The notes below the pieces were generated by a model. That model made no database searches. It was not told the origin of the DNA and saw only the letters and a list, made by a program, of their open reading frames with translations. Both the position numbers and the translations under genes were made by a program. 64,000 nucleotides of DNA from Epiperipatus broadwayi (lineage: Eukaryota > Onychophora > Udeonychophora > Euonychophora > Peripatidae), in the NCBI GenBank assembly GCA_028023455.1, contig JAQFVV010006295.1, forward strand, positions 64,001-128,000. Reading direction: 5' to 3'. Numbering within the stretch: the stretch's first letter is position 1; the number at the start of each line of letters is the position of its first letter. Shown here piece by piece: positions 1-10,056 of this stretch.

Positions 1-974
1 AACCAATAAACTATATATATATGTGTGTGTGTGTGCGTGTGAAATTGCTAGAAGTAAAACTAAAATCTAGAAACCATTTGATAAAAATATATTAATTATT
101 ATGTGATTGATTTTATACCTGTATGTGAAATTACTAAACAGGAAGAAACTAAATATATGAACTGTTTGTTGAAAATAGATTAAGTATTGTGTGCTTAATT
201 CAATATACAGTGTATAAATATGTGAAAGTACTGAATGAGAATCAAATAAAATGTATGAATTATTGGTTAAGATTATATAATATTATATGCCAGATTTACA
301 TTTGGAATTATTATTATAAAGCTACAACCAAACTGCATAACGGTTTTGTTTTATTAATAAATAGTTATATTGTTTTATTAATCCAGTTTGTTTGTTTTCC
401 ATAAGTTTAAATATTATAACTTCAACACACCCATATACGCTAGTTCATAAAAATATCCACAACTCTGAGAATATGCGAACCACTGAGTGATATATTAAGG
501 TGTTTACGGTAATGATTTATAATTGATGATCGTATCTTACATAATTGTAAGAAAATATTCTCTTTTGAGAAGTTTGATGCCAAAATTTTCTTTTAATAGA
601 AAATGAAAACAAATAAATAATTTAGAGTGATTGTAATCATAAAACCATCCATCATCATCTCTGTTGGTGAATTTAATGATATAGATTTGTACCATGATTT
701 ATAAGATTCACAGATGTATATATAGGGGATATTCTTACATTTATAATTATGTTTATCAAACATGGAATATCTTATATATATTAAGTTTATCATGACTTTG
801 GATTCAAACTTAAACTCCTGAGGTATTTACCAGAATAACTCAGAGGAATAAGTTATAGGTATAAATTTCATTATTACTGTAACATTACTTGAAAAGTAAT
901 ATACAGTATACCTGAAACTTGGGAGATAAAGTCTACATATAACAAAATGAATAAATATGTGATCAAATATCTTC
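1..974. other. AT-rich intergenic sequence
   Basis: No gene is supported here. The first 40 bases hold a short TA/TG microsatellite. The only open frames are short, AT-rich in composition and without recognisable motifs. Confidence 0.6.
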
Positions 975-1288
975 GATATTTATCAAATTCAAAAGCTGTT
1001 AAATAAAAATATAAAACTTGTTTTTAGATAACATTATTTAGAAAATAATACGATACCTAAATATCGGGTGGTTGTACGGGTTGTAGGGGTTCGGGTTGTA
1101 CGGCGAATACGGGCTGTAAGCGTAGTAAGGTTATAATCTATATCGGTATAATCTGTATATAGCAAAATAAATATAGATTGATAATAATTGCATGCAAATA
1201 ATTATTTTTAATATTTATCAAATAAAAATAGTTTTTGAATAAAATCATAATTAGTGTAACATTATTTAGAAAATAATACGATACCTAC
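975..1288. repeat. Tandem duplication, offset 228 bp, carrying two donor-like sites
   Basis: A segment ending at 1057 and one ending at 1285 share a nearly identical stretch of about 28 bases (1031-1058 and 1259-1286). They also share a looser match upstream around TATTTATCAAAT. Read on the minus strand, each copy carries the same splice-donor-like sequence AG|GTATCG followed by the same start of intron. The sequences on the other side of the donor differ completely: Pro/Tyr/Asn codons in one, an unrelated 24-base segment in the other. This is what a tandem duplication of an exon end with its intron would look like after divergence. Confidence 0.55.
1057..1113 (-). CDS. Candidate 57-nt mini-exon coding a Pro/Tyr/Asn-rich peptide
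   Basis: Not a recognised gene. In a very AT-rich neighbourhood, about 70 bases around 1065-1130 are clearly richer in G and C. Read on the minus strand they give an open frame dominated by Pro, Tyr and Asn (SPYSPYNPNPYNPY), like repeats in extracellular structural or shell/silk-like proteins. The segment is preceded by CTTACTACGCTTACAG, which resembles a 3' splice site, and is followed by AG|GTATCG, which resembles a donor. With those boundaries the exon is 57 nt (19 codons) and starts and ends in the same phase, so it can be skipped or duplicated without a frameshift. The other frame ends in a stop. Composition and splice signals are what I see; a coding role is inference. It could be chance or a relic. 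Confidence 0.25.
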   Translation of the reverse strand, partial: PVFAVQPEPLQPVQPPDI

Positions 1289-1308
1289 AACTTCTTGGGA
1301 AGAAATAA
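1285..1308 (-). CDS. Candidate 24-nt micro-exon sharing the duplicated donor
   Basis: On the minus strand, CATATTTTCAG forms a good acceptor-like sequence. It is followed by 24 bases and then the same AG|GTATCG donor as the neighbouring candidate exon. The 24 bases are a multiple of three, and in the phase that fits the next candidate exon they have no stop. The protein signal is too short to judge. The case rests only on splice-site pairing and on the duplicated donor region, so this may be a by-product of the 228-bp duplication. Confidence 0.15.
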   Translation of the reverse strand, partial: LFLPKKL

Positions 1309-2014
1309 CTGAAAATATGCTTATAAAAATAAAATAAAATTTATTATAATAAAGACACATTTTTTGCGAAGAAAAGATAAGAATTAATTTCTAACGAATT
1401 CTTAAAAAACTTCTTAAGTAATAGCTAATAAAGAAATAAATGTCTTAATATATTTTTGTTCTAAAATGCGGACGCGTGCAATAAATAATATTAAACTAAC
1501 AAAAAAACTATTATTGAAAAATATAATTAAAAAAGAAACGTTTATTTTAGCTTCGTAACGATGTTATATTTTTTTCTATTAAAAAAAAAAATAAAGAAAC
1601 AAAAAAGTAGATTTATTAAACTTTAATAATAATTGGGGGAAAAAATTTTTTAAGAATTTTAATTTTTCCGTATATAATATTCCAAACTTTTTTTTTTTAA
1701 AAAAAAAACGACGAATATATTAATGAAAATTGAAATAAAGTTGAATCATTAAAAATTGGAACATCTTCGCCATTCAAGATCCTACGTTTTACACATTACC
1801 ATAGTCAGAAAATCTAGATTTTCTTTTTAACTTAAATAATCATTATTATTAATAATAGATATTTATATATTTTTTTCCATATAGTTTAATTTAATGTAAA
1901 TAATATCTGAATATTTTACAACAATTGATTTCTCAGAAAATTTCAGAAAAACACTGTTACAGAAAAAATAGTAACAACAATCTCAATGTCTAATGTTAAG
2001 AAACAAACAATATA
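1309..2014. other. AT-rich intergenic sequence with A and T runs
   Basis: No gene is supported. The stretch contains several homopolymer runs around 1580-1710 and otherwise featureless AT-rich sequence. Confidence 0.6.
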
Positions 2015-4168
2015 TAAGCAGTCCCCTAGTTACAAACTTAATTGTTTCCTGAAGTGTGTTCGAAAGTTGAAATTGTAAGTAGAGGTCTGTAAAAAAAACA
2101 TCAAAAAGTGTTTTCAAAATATAGTATTTATTTTTTATTGATTAGTATCTGGAGTTTTGTTTACAAATTTATCAAGAGTTAATTGAATTGTATTCTTTTT
2201 TCTCTGTTAATAAAGAATTCTGTAACATTCTGTGTCTTTTTTATTGCCCTTCTTACACTAGATATATGCTCTCCATTGGATCACATTCTTCCATGATGGT
2301 CAAAAATTTGTCAAAATGCATGAAGGCTTCATTCATATTCTTGATTGTCAAACTCTTAACAATAAGTTCATTATCAGTTTCTTCTTCATTTTGTATTTCA
2401 TTCATCTCTTGGAGTTTAATCAAGTTTTTATTTGACGGAGATTCTGAGTGAGATTTCATTAACTCATCAATATTTTCATCAGTGACATATAAATTTAATT
2501 CATTCATTATATTGACTATTTCAGTTGTGATATCTTCAGGAGTTTCTTCAATATCCATAGAAGCATTCATCATTTGTTGATATATTTTTTTCCAACAACC
2601 TTTCATTGTTGACTCTCTTATTTCAGCCCATATATCCCCAATAATATTTATTGCATTCCATATATTATAACTTTTCTAAAAAAAATCTTAGTGTAGATAC
2701 ACCTTCCTTGTGAATTGCCTTGATGCTTGAGTCATTAATCTTCTCATAAAATACCACTTAAAAGTAGCTATCACAGTTTGGTCCATAGTTTGTATTTCAC
2801 TTGTATTATTGGGAGTGATAAACACAACATTAACTTCTGTATATAAATTTTGCAGGTATTTTGGAAGTCCAGGAGAATTGTCTAAGAGCAATAGTGTTTT
2901 AAATGGTAAATTCTTCTCACTACAATATTGCCTAACAGAAGGCACAAAATAATGTGAGAACCAATCTTGAAAAAGCTGTGCAGTAGCCCAGGCTTTAGAA
3001 TTTGATTTCCAAATGACTGGAAGCATTTTTTTTTATCTTTTCCTTTCAGTGCTCTAGGATTTTCTGTCTGATAAATTAGCATTGGCTAAAATTTAAAATC
3101 ACCAGTTAAATTACCTCCAAGAAGCAATGTTAATCTGTTTTTAGAAAGTTTATGCCCAGATGCAACTGATTCTTCCTTTGTTTAATATGTATATGCAGGC
3201 ATGTTTTTCCAAAATAATCCTGTCTCATCTACATTGAGAATTAGGCATGGAAAATAAGTTCCATGTTTAATGACATTAGAGAAAGTCGAAATAAATTCAC
3301 TGGTGGCTTTCTTATATGCACTAGCACCTTTCCCAGTACATTTAATATTATGTAAAAGAATATCTCATTTTAAATTTGTGAAACCAGCCATTGCTTGCTA
3401 CAAATTCAGCAGCAGATCTTCTTTTAATTACTTCTTCTAACCTTTATGCAAACTAAGTGTCTTAGCTTGAATAATTGATAAACTCATTGGGATGCCTTTT
3501 TGATGTTGATCTTCAATTCATAAAGCTCAAGATTTCTCCATTTCATCCATTACTATGGCATGTCTTTTTGAAACAATCTTTGAAAAAATATTTCCCCAAT
3601 TTTTAACATATTCCTTAATTTTGTTCTTGTTTTTCACAATTGTATATATTGTTGATCAGTTTAAATTACCTGAACATATTATCGAAGCAAACGATTCACC
3701 ATTTTCAGAACGTCTAATTATATTCATTTTTGTCTCGATCGTTTGGGGTTTATGAGACTTTGATTTCTTTTTAATTGTATCAACACTGCTGTTTTTTTTT
3801 TTTGTTTGTTTCTCACTCATGTTTTTCATTAATAAGAATGAAAAAAATTCACCACAACAAATATATATATATAACGTAATCACGCACAAACTACTTTTAA
3901 AAATAAATACTAATCAAGACAGTTTGTGACGATGCTAAAAAATAAAAGTAATCAATGTCAGAGAGATGGAAAGATTTACTATATTTTATATAGGTTTTTA
4001 TTGTTTTCTAAAATATACTTTTAATTATTTTCCAAATTCCAAAGTTTATCTTTCTTTAGAAAAAATTCAATTACGAATGTATGTAAATAGTTTTTTTTTA
4101 TCATGTGCAGAGATAAAGATATAGTGAAATTTTTGTAACTCGAAAGTTCCTAACTAGGGGGCTTCCTG
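2015..4168 (-). mobile_element. Tigger (pogo/Tc1-mariner superfamily) DNA transposon, broken
   Basis: The two ends are inverted copies of each other. The left end reads TAAGCAGTCCCCTAGTTA and the right end, on the opposite strand, reads CAGGAAGCCCCCTAGTTA. Each is flanked by the dinucleotide TA (2013-2014 and 4169-4170), the target duplication expected for this superfamily. The 2.15-kb length is normal for Tigger elements. The interior codes, on the minus strand, for a decayed transposase that runs from one terminal repeat to the other. No host gene is interrupted as far as can be seen. Confidence 0.85.
2253..3820 (-). pseudogene. Tigger-family transposase pseudogene
   Basis: It would have cut and pasted the surrounding Tigger element. 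The amino end (ATG near 3820) carries a CENP-B/Psq-type helix-turn-helix, with a basic start and a recognisable motif IRRSENGES. The DDE catalytic core follows: NVDETGLFWK holds the first Asp (codon 3227-3229), LLLLDNSPG the second (2880-2882) and QTMDQTVIATF the third (2781-2783). The acidic carboxy-terminal tail runs on to 2253. All three catalytic Asp are still present. The frame is interrupted by several stops and frameshifts, for example between 3656 and 3080 and again near 2650, so no full protein can be made. It is close kin to JERKY/TIGD-type proteins by motif, but there is no sign of domestication. Confidence 0.85.
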
Positions 4169-4170
4169 TA

Positions 4171-5689
4171 CTTTGTTTACGAAATAGCATGCAACCTCAT
4201 TTTAACTGTCAACTCGTTCATTTTTAACCATTTAGATCATTTTTAATAATTTCTCCTACAAATATATCTTTATTAAAACAGGCAAAACTCACTATATGTA
4301 TATATATCTTGACCAATATGACCACCATCTGGAATTTTTGCCTCAATTTTTACAATAGAAAACACTCATACTAATAAAATTTAACTATTTGTCAATTTAC
4401 AACTGTATGCAGCCATAACTTTCTCTGAAATTAATTGGATATTAATTCACCTTCAGAAATTTATTTCACGAATATAAAAACTGTAATCATTCATGAATTT
4501 TCCAGAAGCTGTTAAGCCATATCCTAATTTAAATCCTCTGATGAGAGATCATGTGAAAGAAAGTCACATAGACCATGAATTAAAAAATAATAATAGAGCA
4601 CATATATAATGCTGCATTTATATGGAAATTATTCATAAGAAAGTAAGTATAATAATTGGACCTACCATGCTCAGATACATGATGTTGGTCTAAGCCTTAA
4701 CATATTGATTTTTATATATTACAGATAATATATATATATATTAATGGAATTTCCCACAAAATAAATAAAATGGGAATAAAATATATGCTCATCTAGGGGG
4801 AAATGATTACCAGTGAAGACCATGTATAACATGGGCTGACTAGTCACAAATAATGATCAAACTGAAACTTACATCAACTACAAACCTTCATGCAGGTCCA
4901 GACATATTTTTTATCATTATCCATTTCACGTTTATAGTATTATTCTCTTGTAAATTTGAAAATAATATACATGAAAGTTAGATGAGAAACTATTTTTAAC
5001 TATAATAAGAAATTCATTTAATACAACAAACTAGAATATGATAATCAACACAATGAAATATGTAGGATACCTTTTCATTCTATTATATATTTGAATATAA
5101 CTATATATCCAAGTGAGAACAACAATGATTATATTAATCTTTACTTAAACAGAAATTTAACATTTTTAAAACCCAATCTCTTTTGATGTTATAATTTAAA
5201 TTATTATTCATTCAATAAAGTCATTACCAAGTTTATCTTATTTTTATTTCCTGTTAAGCTCATCATTGTTAGCACTTGTTTAAAGGTGAGATTTCTGGCC
5301 ATATTAACATATGTAGTTTCATGTCTAAATTTACAAAGTTATCAGATAATTGTATTTTTATATTGGACTATTTCCATAAAAATACAGTTAGAACACCATC
5401 ATCACAAACCTTCAGAAAAACATTATCAGATAATGTTTTCCAGAAATAATTTATTTTTTGTAGTTATGGCTAAAATATGTAAATACTTCTCTTCCTCAGT
5501 GATTTTTTCTTGTAATCCATAGTTGCTTTCTAAAGTTATTTATTTAATTACTTAGTTTTATTACAGCATCTGCAAATAAGATCTAGCATTAGTATATTCA
5601 TTATTATAAGGTCATTATTATAGTTCTATGAAAAACTACATATCCAGAAAGATGAAGTTAACCCTCCAACAAAAATTTTAACTGTCATT
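4171..5689. other. AT-rich sequence without recognisable gene
   Basis: I see no coding region with a known motif. A short microsatellite of TA lies near 4725-4742. The open frame at 5286-5522 has no recognisable domain and is treated as chance. Confidence 0.55.
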
Positions 5690-6066
5690 ATAAATATAGA
5701 GCCATCAAAATATCATGCAATTACCATTTCATATGCTTACACAGGCTGTTAATAACAGTAGCAAACTGCTCATAGAGTAGCACCACTAAGTACAAGCCTT
5801 CATAATCAATGAATGCAAAAAGGTTTGTGTATAAAATCCCTATCTAGTGCCTACTCATCCCAAATTCCCATTTCTAGCTTGTGGCTGTCATCATTGAGAA
5901 ACCTTGAATTTGAGAGCTCTACATCTAGATCTTATGATATAATTCAACCCTCCAGCAGCCATCTTTTGTCTATTTGGTTAACTATAAAAGTAAGGGCCCA
6001 AGATGAAAACACAATAATGTTTTCAATATAAGTTCATTTGCTTGTAGAGTCATATAGATCTGAACT
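5690..6066 (+). repeat. Dispersed repeat family A, copy 1
   Basis: This stretch matches 41508-41873 in the same orientation, and the reverse complement of 27402-27650 and 55216-55460. Shared landmarks are GCTTACACAGGCTGTTAA near the start, ATCCCTATCTAGTGCCTACT in the middle, CAACCCTCCAGCAGCCA, and GTCATATAGATCTGAAC at the end. None of the copies has a coherent reading frame. It is a non-autonomous element of unknown class. Its borders carry inverted AAACCAT-type sequence in some copies, which suggests a DNA-transposon derivative. Confidence 0.7.
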
Positions 6067-6144
6067 TAATTCAGCATCTATACATTTTGGTGTCTTTGTT
6101 TTTTTTCAAAAACCAGTCAACATTATCCCATGTTCAGAATATGT

Positions 6145-6240
6145 ATAAAACCATCAAAACATCACAATTATCATTTCTTATGCTTACACTGGCTGTTAAT
6201 ACATGATCTATTTCAGATGTTGTCTTGATGGTTTTGACAT
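6145..6240 (+). repeat. Family A terminal fragment forming a foldback
   Basis: AAAACCATCAAAACATCA at the left and TTGTCTTGATGGTTTTGACA at the right are inverted copies of one another. They enclose the GCTTACACTGGCTGTTAATA landmark of family A. A comparable small foldback lies next to copy 2 at 41890-42045. Confidence 0.5.
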
Positions 6241-6889
6241 CTTACTCAGCATCTTTTTATGACAGTCACCCTACTAATTGTTTTTAATGAGTATAATCAG
6301 GTTTTTTTCTAGAGATCAAAAATATTCCAGATAGCGTATACTACAGTCATTAAAATGTATGCTTACATAAGCTGGTAAGATTGAATTTAAAATTTTAGGA
6401 CATTTGATATTTTCAGGCCACTAGCTTGATAGTGAAATAACAATAAAAGATGGGTTGCTGAATGTAAGAGCACAATTAAAATATTGTGCGTGCTGATAAA
6501 TGCCAGTGATCAAAATTAGTCTAGGGATCTGTTTGGCATTATCATTCAGCTGCATTTATTCCATAGTTTGACATAATTGGTACAGAATTGACTTGGGATT
6601 AAGAGGTCTCAGGATTTATTCTTGCACTCACAATCCTGGCACCCAAACTGCCTTTTTTTATTTTGGCTTCACTTCAGAGCAGAGATAATAGACTGTAATT
6701 TCAAGTGTTTTATAAATAAATGTCTGTTTGATAAATCTAATGCTAATCTATGTATCTACATAATTTCATGCATGGACTAATACTATTTTTTTTGACTAAT
6801 TTTGGTTTTGTAAAAGCTTTAAAATTTTTGTTCATTTAATCACTTTTGGTGAAAGATTTTTAGCCTGATTGAGAATGCTAATAAAATAT
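6241..6889. other. No recognisable gene
   Basis: AT-rich sequence with no supported coding region. A weak echo of family A (ATGCTTACATAAGCTGGTAA) lies at about 6359-6380. Confidence 0.5.
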
Positions 6890-7300
6890 ATAACATAATA
6901 ATAATAGTAATGGAAAACTATTCACAAAAGTTTTAAGTTTATAATAAAAATAATATCTAAGCAATGCTTTCGACCAGGTAGGTCACAATCATAGTACTAC
7001 AATAAAGTATATAAATAAAAATAAATATATACATTAAAATTAAATATGCTAGTTACATGATAGTGCAATGCATGAGACTTTCTTGTATATTGCATTGATA
7101 TAATCTGCTATAAACCTTGCTTCTTTATATTTTCTTTTTCAATCATTACATTCAGTACAAACACCAACAATATTAATAGGATTTCCAAATTGCTCTATGA
7201 TTATGACCGACTTGGTTGAAAGCAATGCTTAGATATTATTTTCATTATAAATTTTAAACTTTCCTGAATAGGTTTCCAATACTATTATTATTATATTCAA
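6890..7300. repeat. Foldback element, arms about 100 bp
   Basis: CTAAGCAATGCTTTC at 6958-6972 is the exact reverse complement of 7218-7232. The pairing continues outward through AATAATATTA-like sequence to about 6901 and 7288, where AGTAATGGA pairs with TCCAATACT. The arms are separated by about 240 bases that have no coding signal. The structure resembles a MITE or foldback element whose target duplication I could not define. Confidence 0.65.
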
Positions 7301-7579
7301 ATTAAGGAAAGAAAATATTTTATTAAAATATATAAAGTCGATTCTTTTAAAATCTAACTATGCTAAATAACTGGAAAAAATAAAACCACTCAAAAGTAAT
7401 TATTTCAAGCATTCTTCTACATTCGGGCTCAATTCTTTATTTTTTTAGAACAATATACTAAAAATGTAAAATTCATATTGACAATGTGTTTAAATAAATT
7501 TCAAAATATTGTAATGTATTGAAGCTGAAAGAACCAAAAATATAGTAAATTACTAATACATCAGTCTTTGATTAAACTT

Positions 7580-7946
7580 TGTCATATCTCACCCTGCCCC
7601 CAGAACTGGACTAGTCCAGATCCCATCCTTATCTGATCGGATTGAGCTCTCATTGCTGCTAATCACTGTGTAAATATGTGGATAACCAATCTGTAAACAC
7701 ATGGATGTCCAATGTGTCAACCTGTCAATACATATCAACCATTGGTTAGAACAGGCCAACAGACAATAATGATGCTCCTTCAATCCAATTGCTACCAGTA
7801 ACACTGGGGATCTGGCAATACATAGTCAGTCCTTTTGGAGGCAAGATGGAGAATGTCTGTCTAACCTAAATGACAGAAGCACTCTCAATTGAAGCCACTG
7901 CTAACAGTAAATGTTTCAATTACAGTCATTATGCTATAAGTCTACA
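7580..7946 (+). repeat. 5' LTR of the 7.6-kb Gypsy element
   Basis: It begins TGTCATATCTCA and ends TCTACA, keeping the TG...CA form. It aligns along nearly its full length with 9684-10056, with scattered substitutions and short indels. One indel is near 7900, where this copy has about ten extra bases. Confidence 0.85.
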
Positions 7947-8181
7947 AACTGTATCTGTAAAATTTAAAATTATGAATGGTAACTTGCAAAAATAAAAACA
8001 TTGATATTTTATTTTTCTCACAAATTATCAGGAAAATTTTAAAATGGTTAAATTTTGTTTGCTCCATAGAAGCTTTTGATCCAGCCTACCCTGAAGGCTG
8101 ATCAATCTATAAAGAGTCATTAATTTTTTATCTATAGGCTAACCAGATCAAGAAGCCTGGGGTAAAGTTGGCACATTAATA

Positions 8182-8556
8182 ATGATAATACATCCTCAGA
8201 CATATGAGATCCTGAAATCACAATCTACATCAGAGAAACTGTCTGACCAATATTTTGTCAAAACATTAGTGATACTCACAGATTATTTCTCCCCCAAACC
8301 TCTGAAAATAATGCAGAGATATTATTTCAATATCCGCATCCAAAAGCATGGGGGAAAAGCTAGAGAGTTTGCAACATGAATCTGGATATTGGCATTAAAG
8401 TGTGAGTTCAAAGACTTCATGAATAAAGAGATTTGTGAATGTTTTATTTGTGGCATAAATAATCACAACTTAAGACTCAAACTATTAATGATGCCAAATT
8501 TAGACTTTGAATCAGCTTTGTCCCAAGCAATAGTAGCAAAATCAATGGCTAGTTAG
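8182..8556 (+). pseudogene. Gypsy gag (capsid) remnant
   Basis: Capsid-type Gag of a Ty3/Gypsy element. The frame opens at the ATG at 8182 and is read through one in-frame TGA (8377-8379) before ending at the TAG at 8554-8556. Recognisable family features in order are HPQTYEILKS, then TDYFSPKP, then a basic stretch ending KAREFA, then after the stop CEFKDFMNKEI and ICGINNHNLRLKLL, and finally DFESALSQAIVAKSMA. This is the usual order in Gypsy Gag: a conserved Tyr/Leu helix, the FxPKP motif, the LRxxF/CGI motif and the carboxy helix before the zinc knuckle. The single stop means the protein is no longer made whole. Confidence 0.8.
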
Positions 8557-8702
8557 GCAAAGCCATTAAAAAAATTAATTATGAAGTGCAAAAAATCAAG
8601 CAAAATACTGGGTTGATCAAACACCCAACCAGCTCAGAGAATTCAGCAACAATGGGTTTGAAAATGCACACATATACAAAATGCCCATACCGCTATACTG
8701 TA

Positions 8703-8744
8703 TGTACATTTTGCAAGCAAGTCAGGCATATAAAAGCTGCATGT
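8703..8744 (+). pseudogene. Zinc-knuckle remnant of Gypsy gag
   Basis: Translation gives CTFCKQVRHIKAAC, which keeps the CX2CX4HX4C spacing of the retroviral-type RNA-binding zinc knuckle. The Gly residues usually found before the His are missing. It sits between the capsid remnant and the protease remnant, in the expected order. Confidence 0.75.
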
Positions 8745-8879
8745 CTGAAAATGAAGAGATAGATAGTTGATATGAGAATGGAAAAAACCCATCCCAAAAA
8801 ACAACTATGGCAAATATAAGAAAAATAAATGTTGCCAGTATAAATCATATTACAGATAATCAGTCTGGGTTTAAACACA

Positions 8880-9080
8880 AAATTATGATTAATGATATGC
8901 CAGTTACAATGTAACTGAACACAGGTCTGCAGTGTCCATTGTTTTAAAAAAGACTTGGGCTATCATCAATAAAAATAATGAATATAAGCTGCATCCTAGC
9001 AGCAAATCAATCACAGACTATCAGGGCAAACAGATAAAACTGGTGGGCCAAACAGTTAAAATTACAATGCCTAATAAGAC
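8880..9080 (+). pseudogene. Gypsy aspartic protease remnant
   Basis: Retropepsin-like protease that would have processed Gag-Pol. Visible family motifs are INDMPV, the active-site region (LNTG in place of LDTG, codons 8918-8926), then AVSIVLKKTW in another frame, and the flap and strand region YQGKQIKLVG. The catalytic Asp has become Asn, a stop (TAA, 8912-8914) stands just before it, and a frameshift follows it, so the enzyme is dead three times over. Confidence 0.75.
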
Positions 9081-9224
9081 TATATACCTATAACAAGTAG
9101 TGGCACCAGGTAATCATAGTAATTTATAAGGTCTTGACTCATTCAGTCACTTAGGCTTTGCAGTGACAAAGATAAACCAGGTCACAACATTAAGCAAAAT
9201 TAATCAGAACATGCCAGCAAAAGA

Positions 9225-9662
9225 CAAAACAATTCAGTGGCCTAAACCTGAAGGGTCCTAGTCTAGATTCCATGTGGACTGTGCTGTTCTATAGAAAAAC
9301 AAATTGCTATTCAATAGACATTTGTGAACCAACCTGTTCGCAATGAATTCTGATTCCAAATTATGGAGGGAAAGTAATGTCAATATAAAAGTACACATAT
9401 GCACTCAGGTGCTATGCATAACAAATGGAGCCCAGCAGTAATGGTGCAACTGAAAGAACATGCACAGTAACATGATCACCACTTAAACCAACTGTGACTA
9501 AATTATACACAAACTAAAGATAACAGCAAACCAAATGAACATCCAGGAACAAGAACATCAAGTGAAAATGATGATAAACAAGCCAAGAACAGCAGCATAT
9601 CAAAGGAACCACTGAATCAGACAAGATGTCATCCAGCACATCTGTATGACTATGTTCTCCAG
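9225..9662 (+). pseudogene. Gypsy integrase fragments and pol tail
   Basis: Pieces of an integrase core joined directly to the protease side of the element. The WPKPEG...FHVD motif marks the first catalytic Asp (GAC at 9277-9279). SNGATER at 9434-9457 marks the region of the catalytic Glu. Near 9605-9660, PAHLYDYVL matches the conserved RxPxYLxDYV-type tail that ends many Gypsy polyproteins just before the 3' LTR. Stops and frameshifts separate these pieces. The second catalytic Asp region could not be placed. Confidence 0.7.
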
Positions 9663-9672
9663 GGCTAATTTT

Positions 9673-9683
9673 AGCCAGGGGGA
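9673..9683 (+). promoter_or_regulatory. Polypurine tract of the Gypsy element
   Basis: AGCCAGGGGGA lies immediately upstream of the 3' LTR TG. That is the position and composition of the primer for plus-strand DNA synthesis. Confidence 0.65.
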
Positions 9684-10056
9684 TGTCATATCTCATCTTG
9701 CCCTCAGAAGTGGACTAGTTCAGATGCCATTCTTATCTGATTGGATTGAGCATTCATTGTCACTAACCAATATGTAAATATGTGGACAACCAATGTGTAA
9801 ACATATCATTAAAGTGCAAACATATGGATGGCCAATGTGTAAACATGAACAAATATCTACCATTGGTTTGTACAAGTCAATAGGCAAAGATGTTCTCTGA
9901 ATCTGATTGCTGCCAGTAAGGTTGGAGATCTGACAATAAATAGTCAGCCTTTTTGGTGAAAAGGCAGAGAATATCTGTCTAATCTAAATGACAGAACATG
10001 ATCTCAATTGAAACCACAGCATTTCTATTACAGTCATTATGCTATAAGTCTAAGCA
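9684..10056 (+). repeat. 3' LTR of the 7.6-kb Gypsy element
   Basis: It begins TGTCATATCTCA and aligns with the 5' LTR to CATTATGCTATAAGTCTA. The final CA is blurred by substitution, so the last base is approximate. A short extra segment near 9790-9830 repeats the phrase about AAACATATGGATGGCCAATGTG present once in the other copy. Confidence 0.8.

Larger units (their letters stand above)
7580..10056 (+). mobile_element. Ty3/Gypsy LTR retrotransposon with RT-RNase H deleted
   Basis: Two LTRs of about 370 bp, both beginning TGTCATATCTCA, flank an internal region. That region holds remnants, in order, of gag, a zinc knuckle, an aspartic protease and an integrase. A purine tract AGCCAGGGGGA stands directly before the 3' LTR, as expected for plus-strand priming. 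Between the protease (ending near 9080) and the integrase (from about 9230) there is no room for reverse transcriptase and RNase H, so about 2.5 kb of pol has been lost. I did not find a clear 5-bp target duplication or a tRNA primer site. The element is old and cannot move by itself. Confidence 0.85.
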
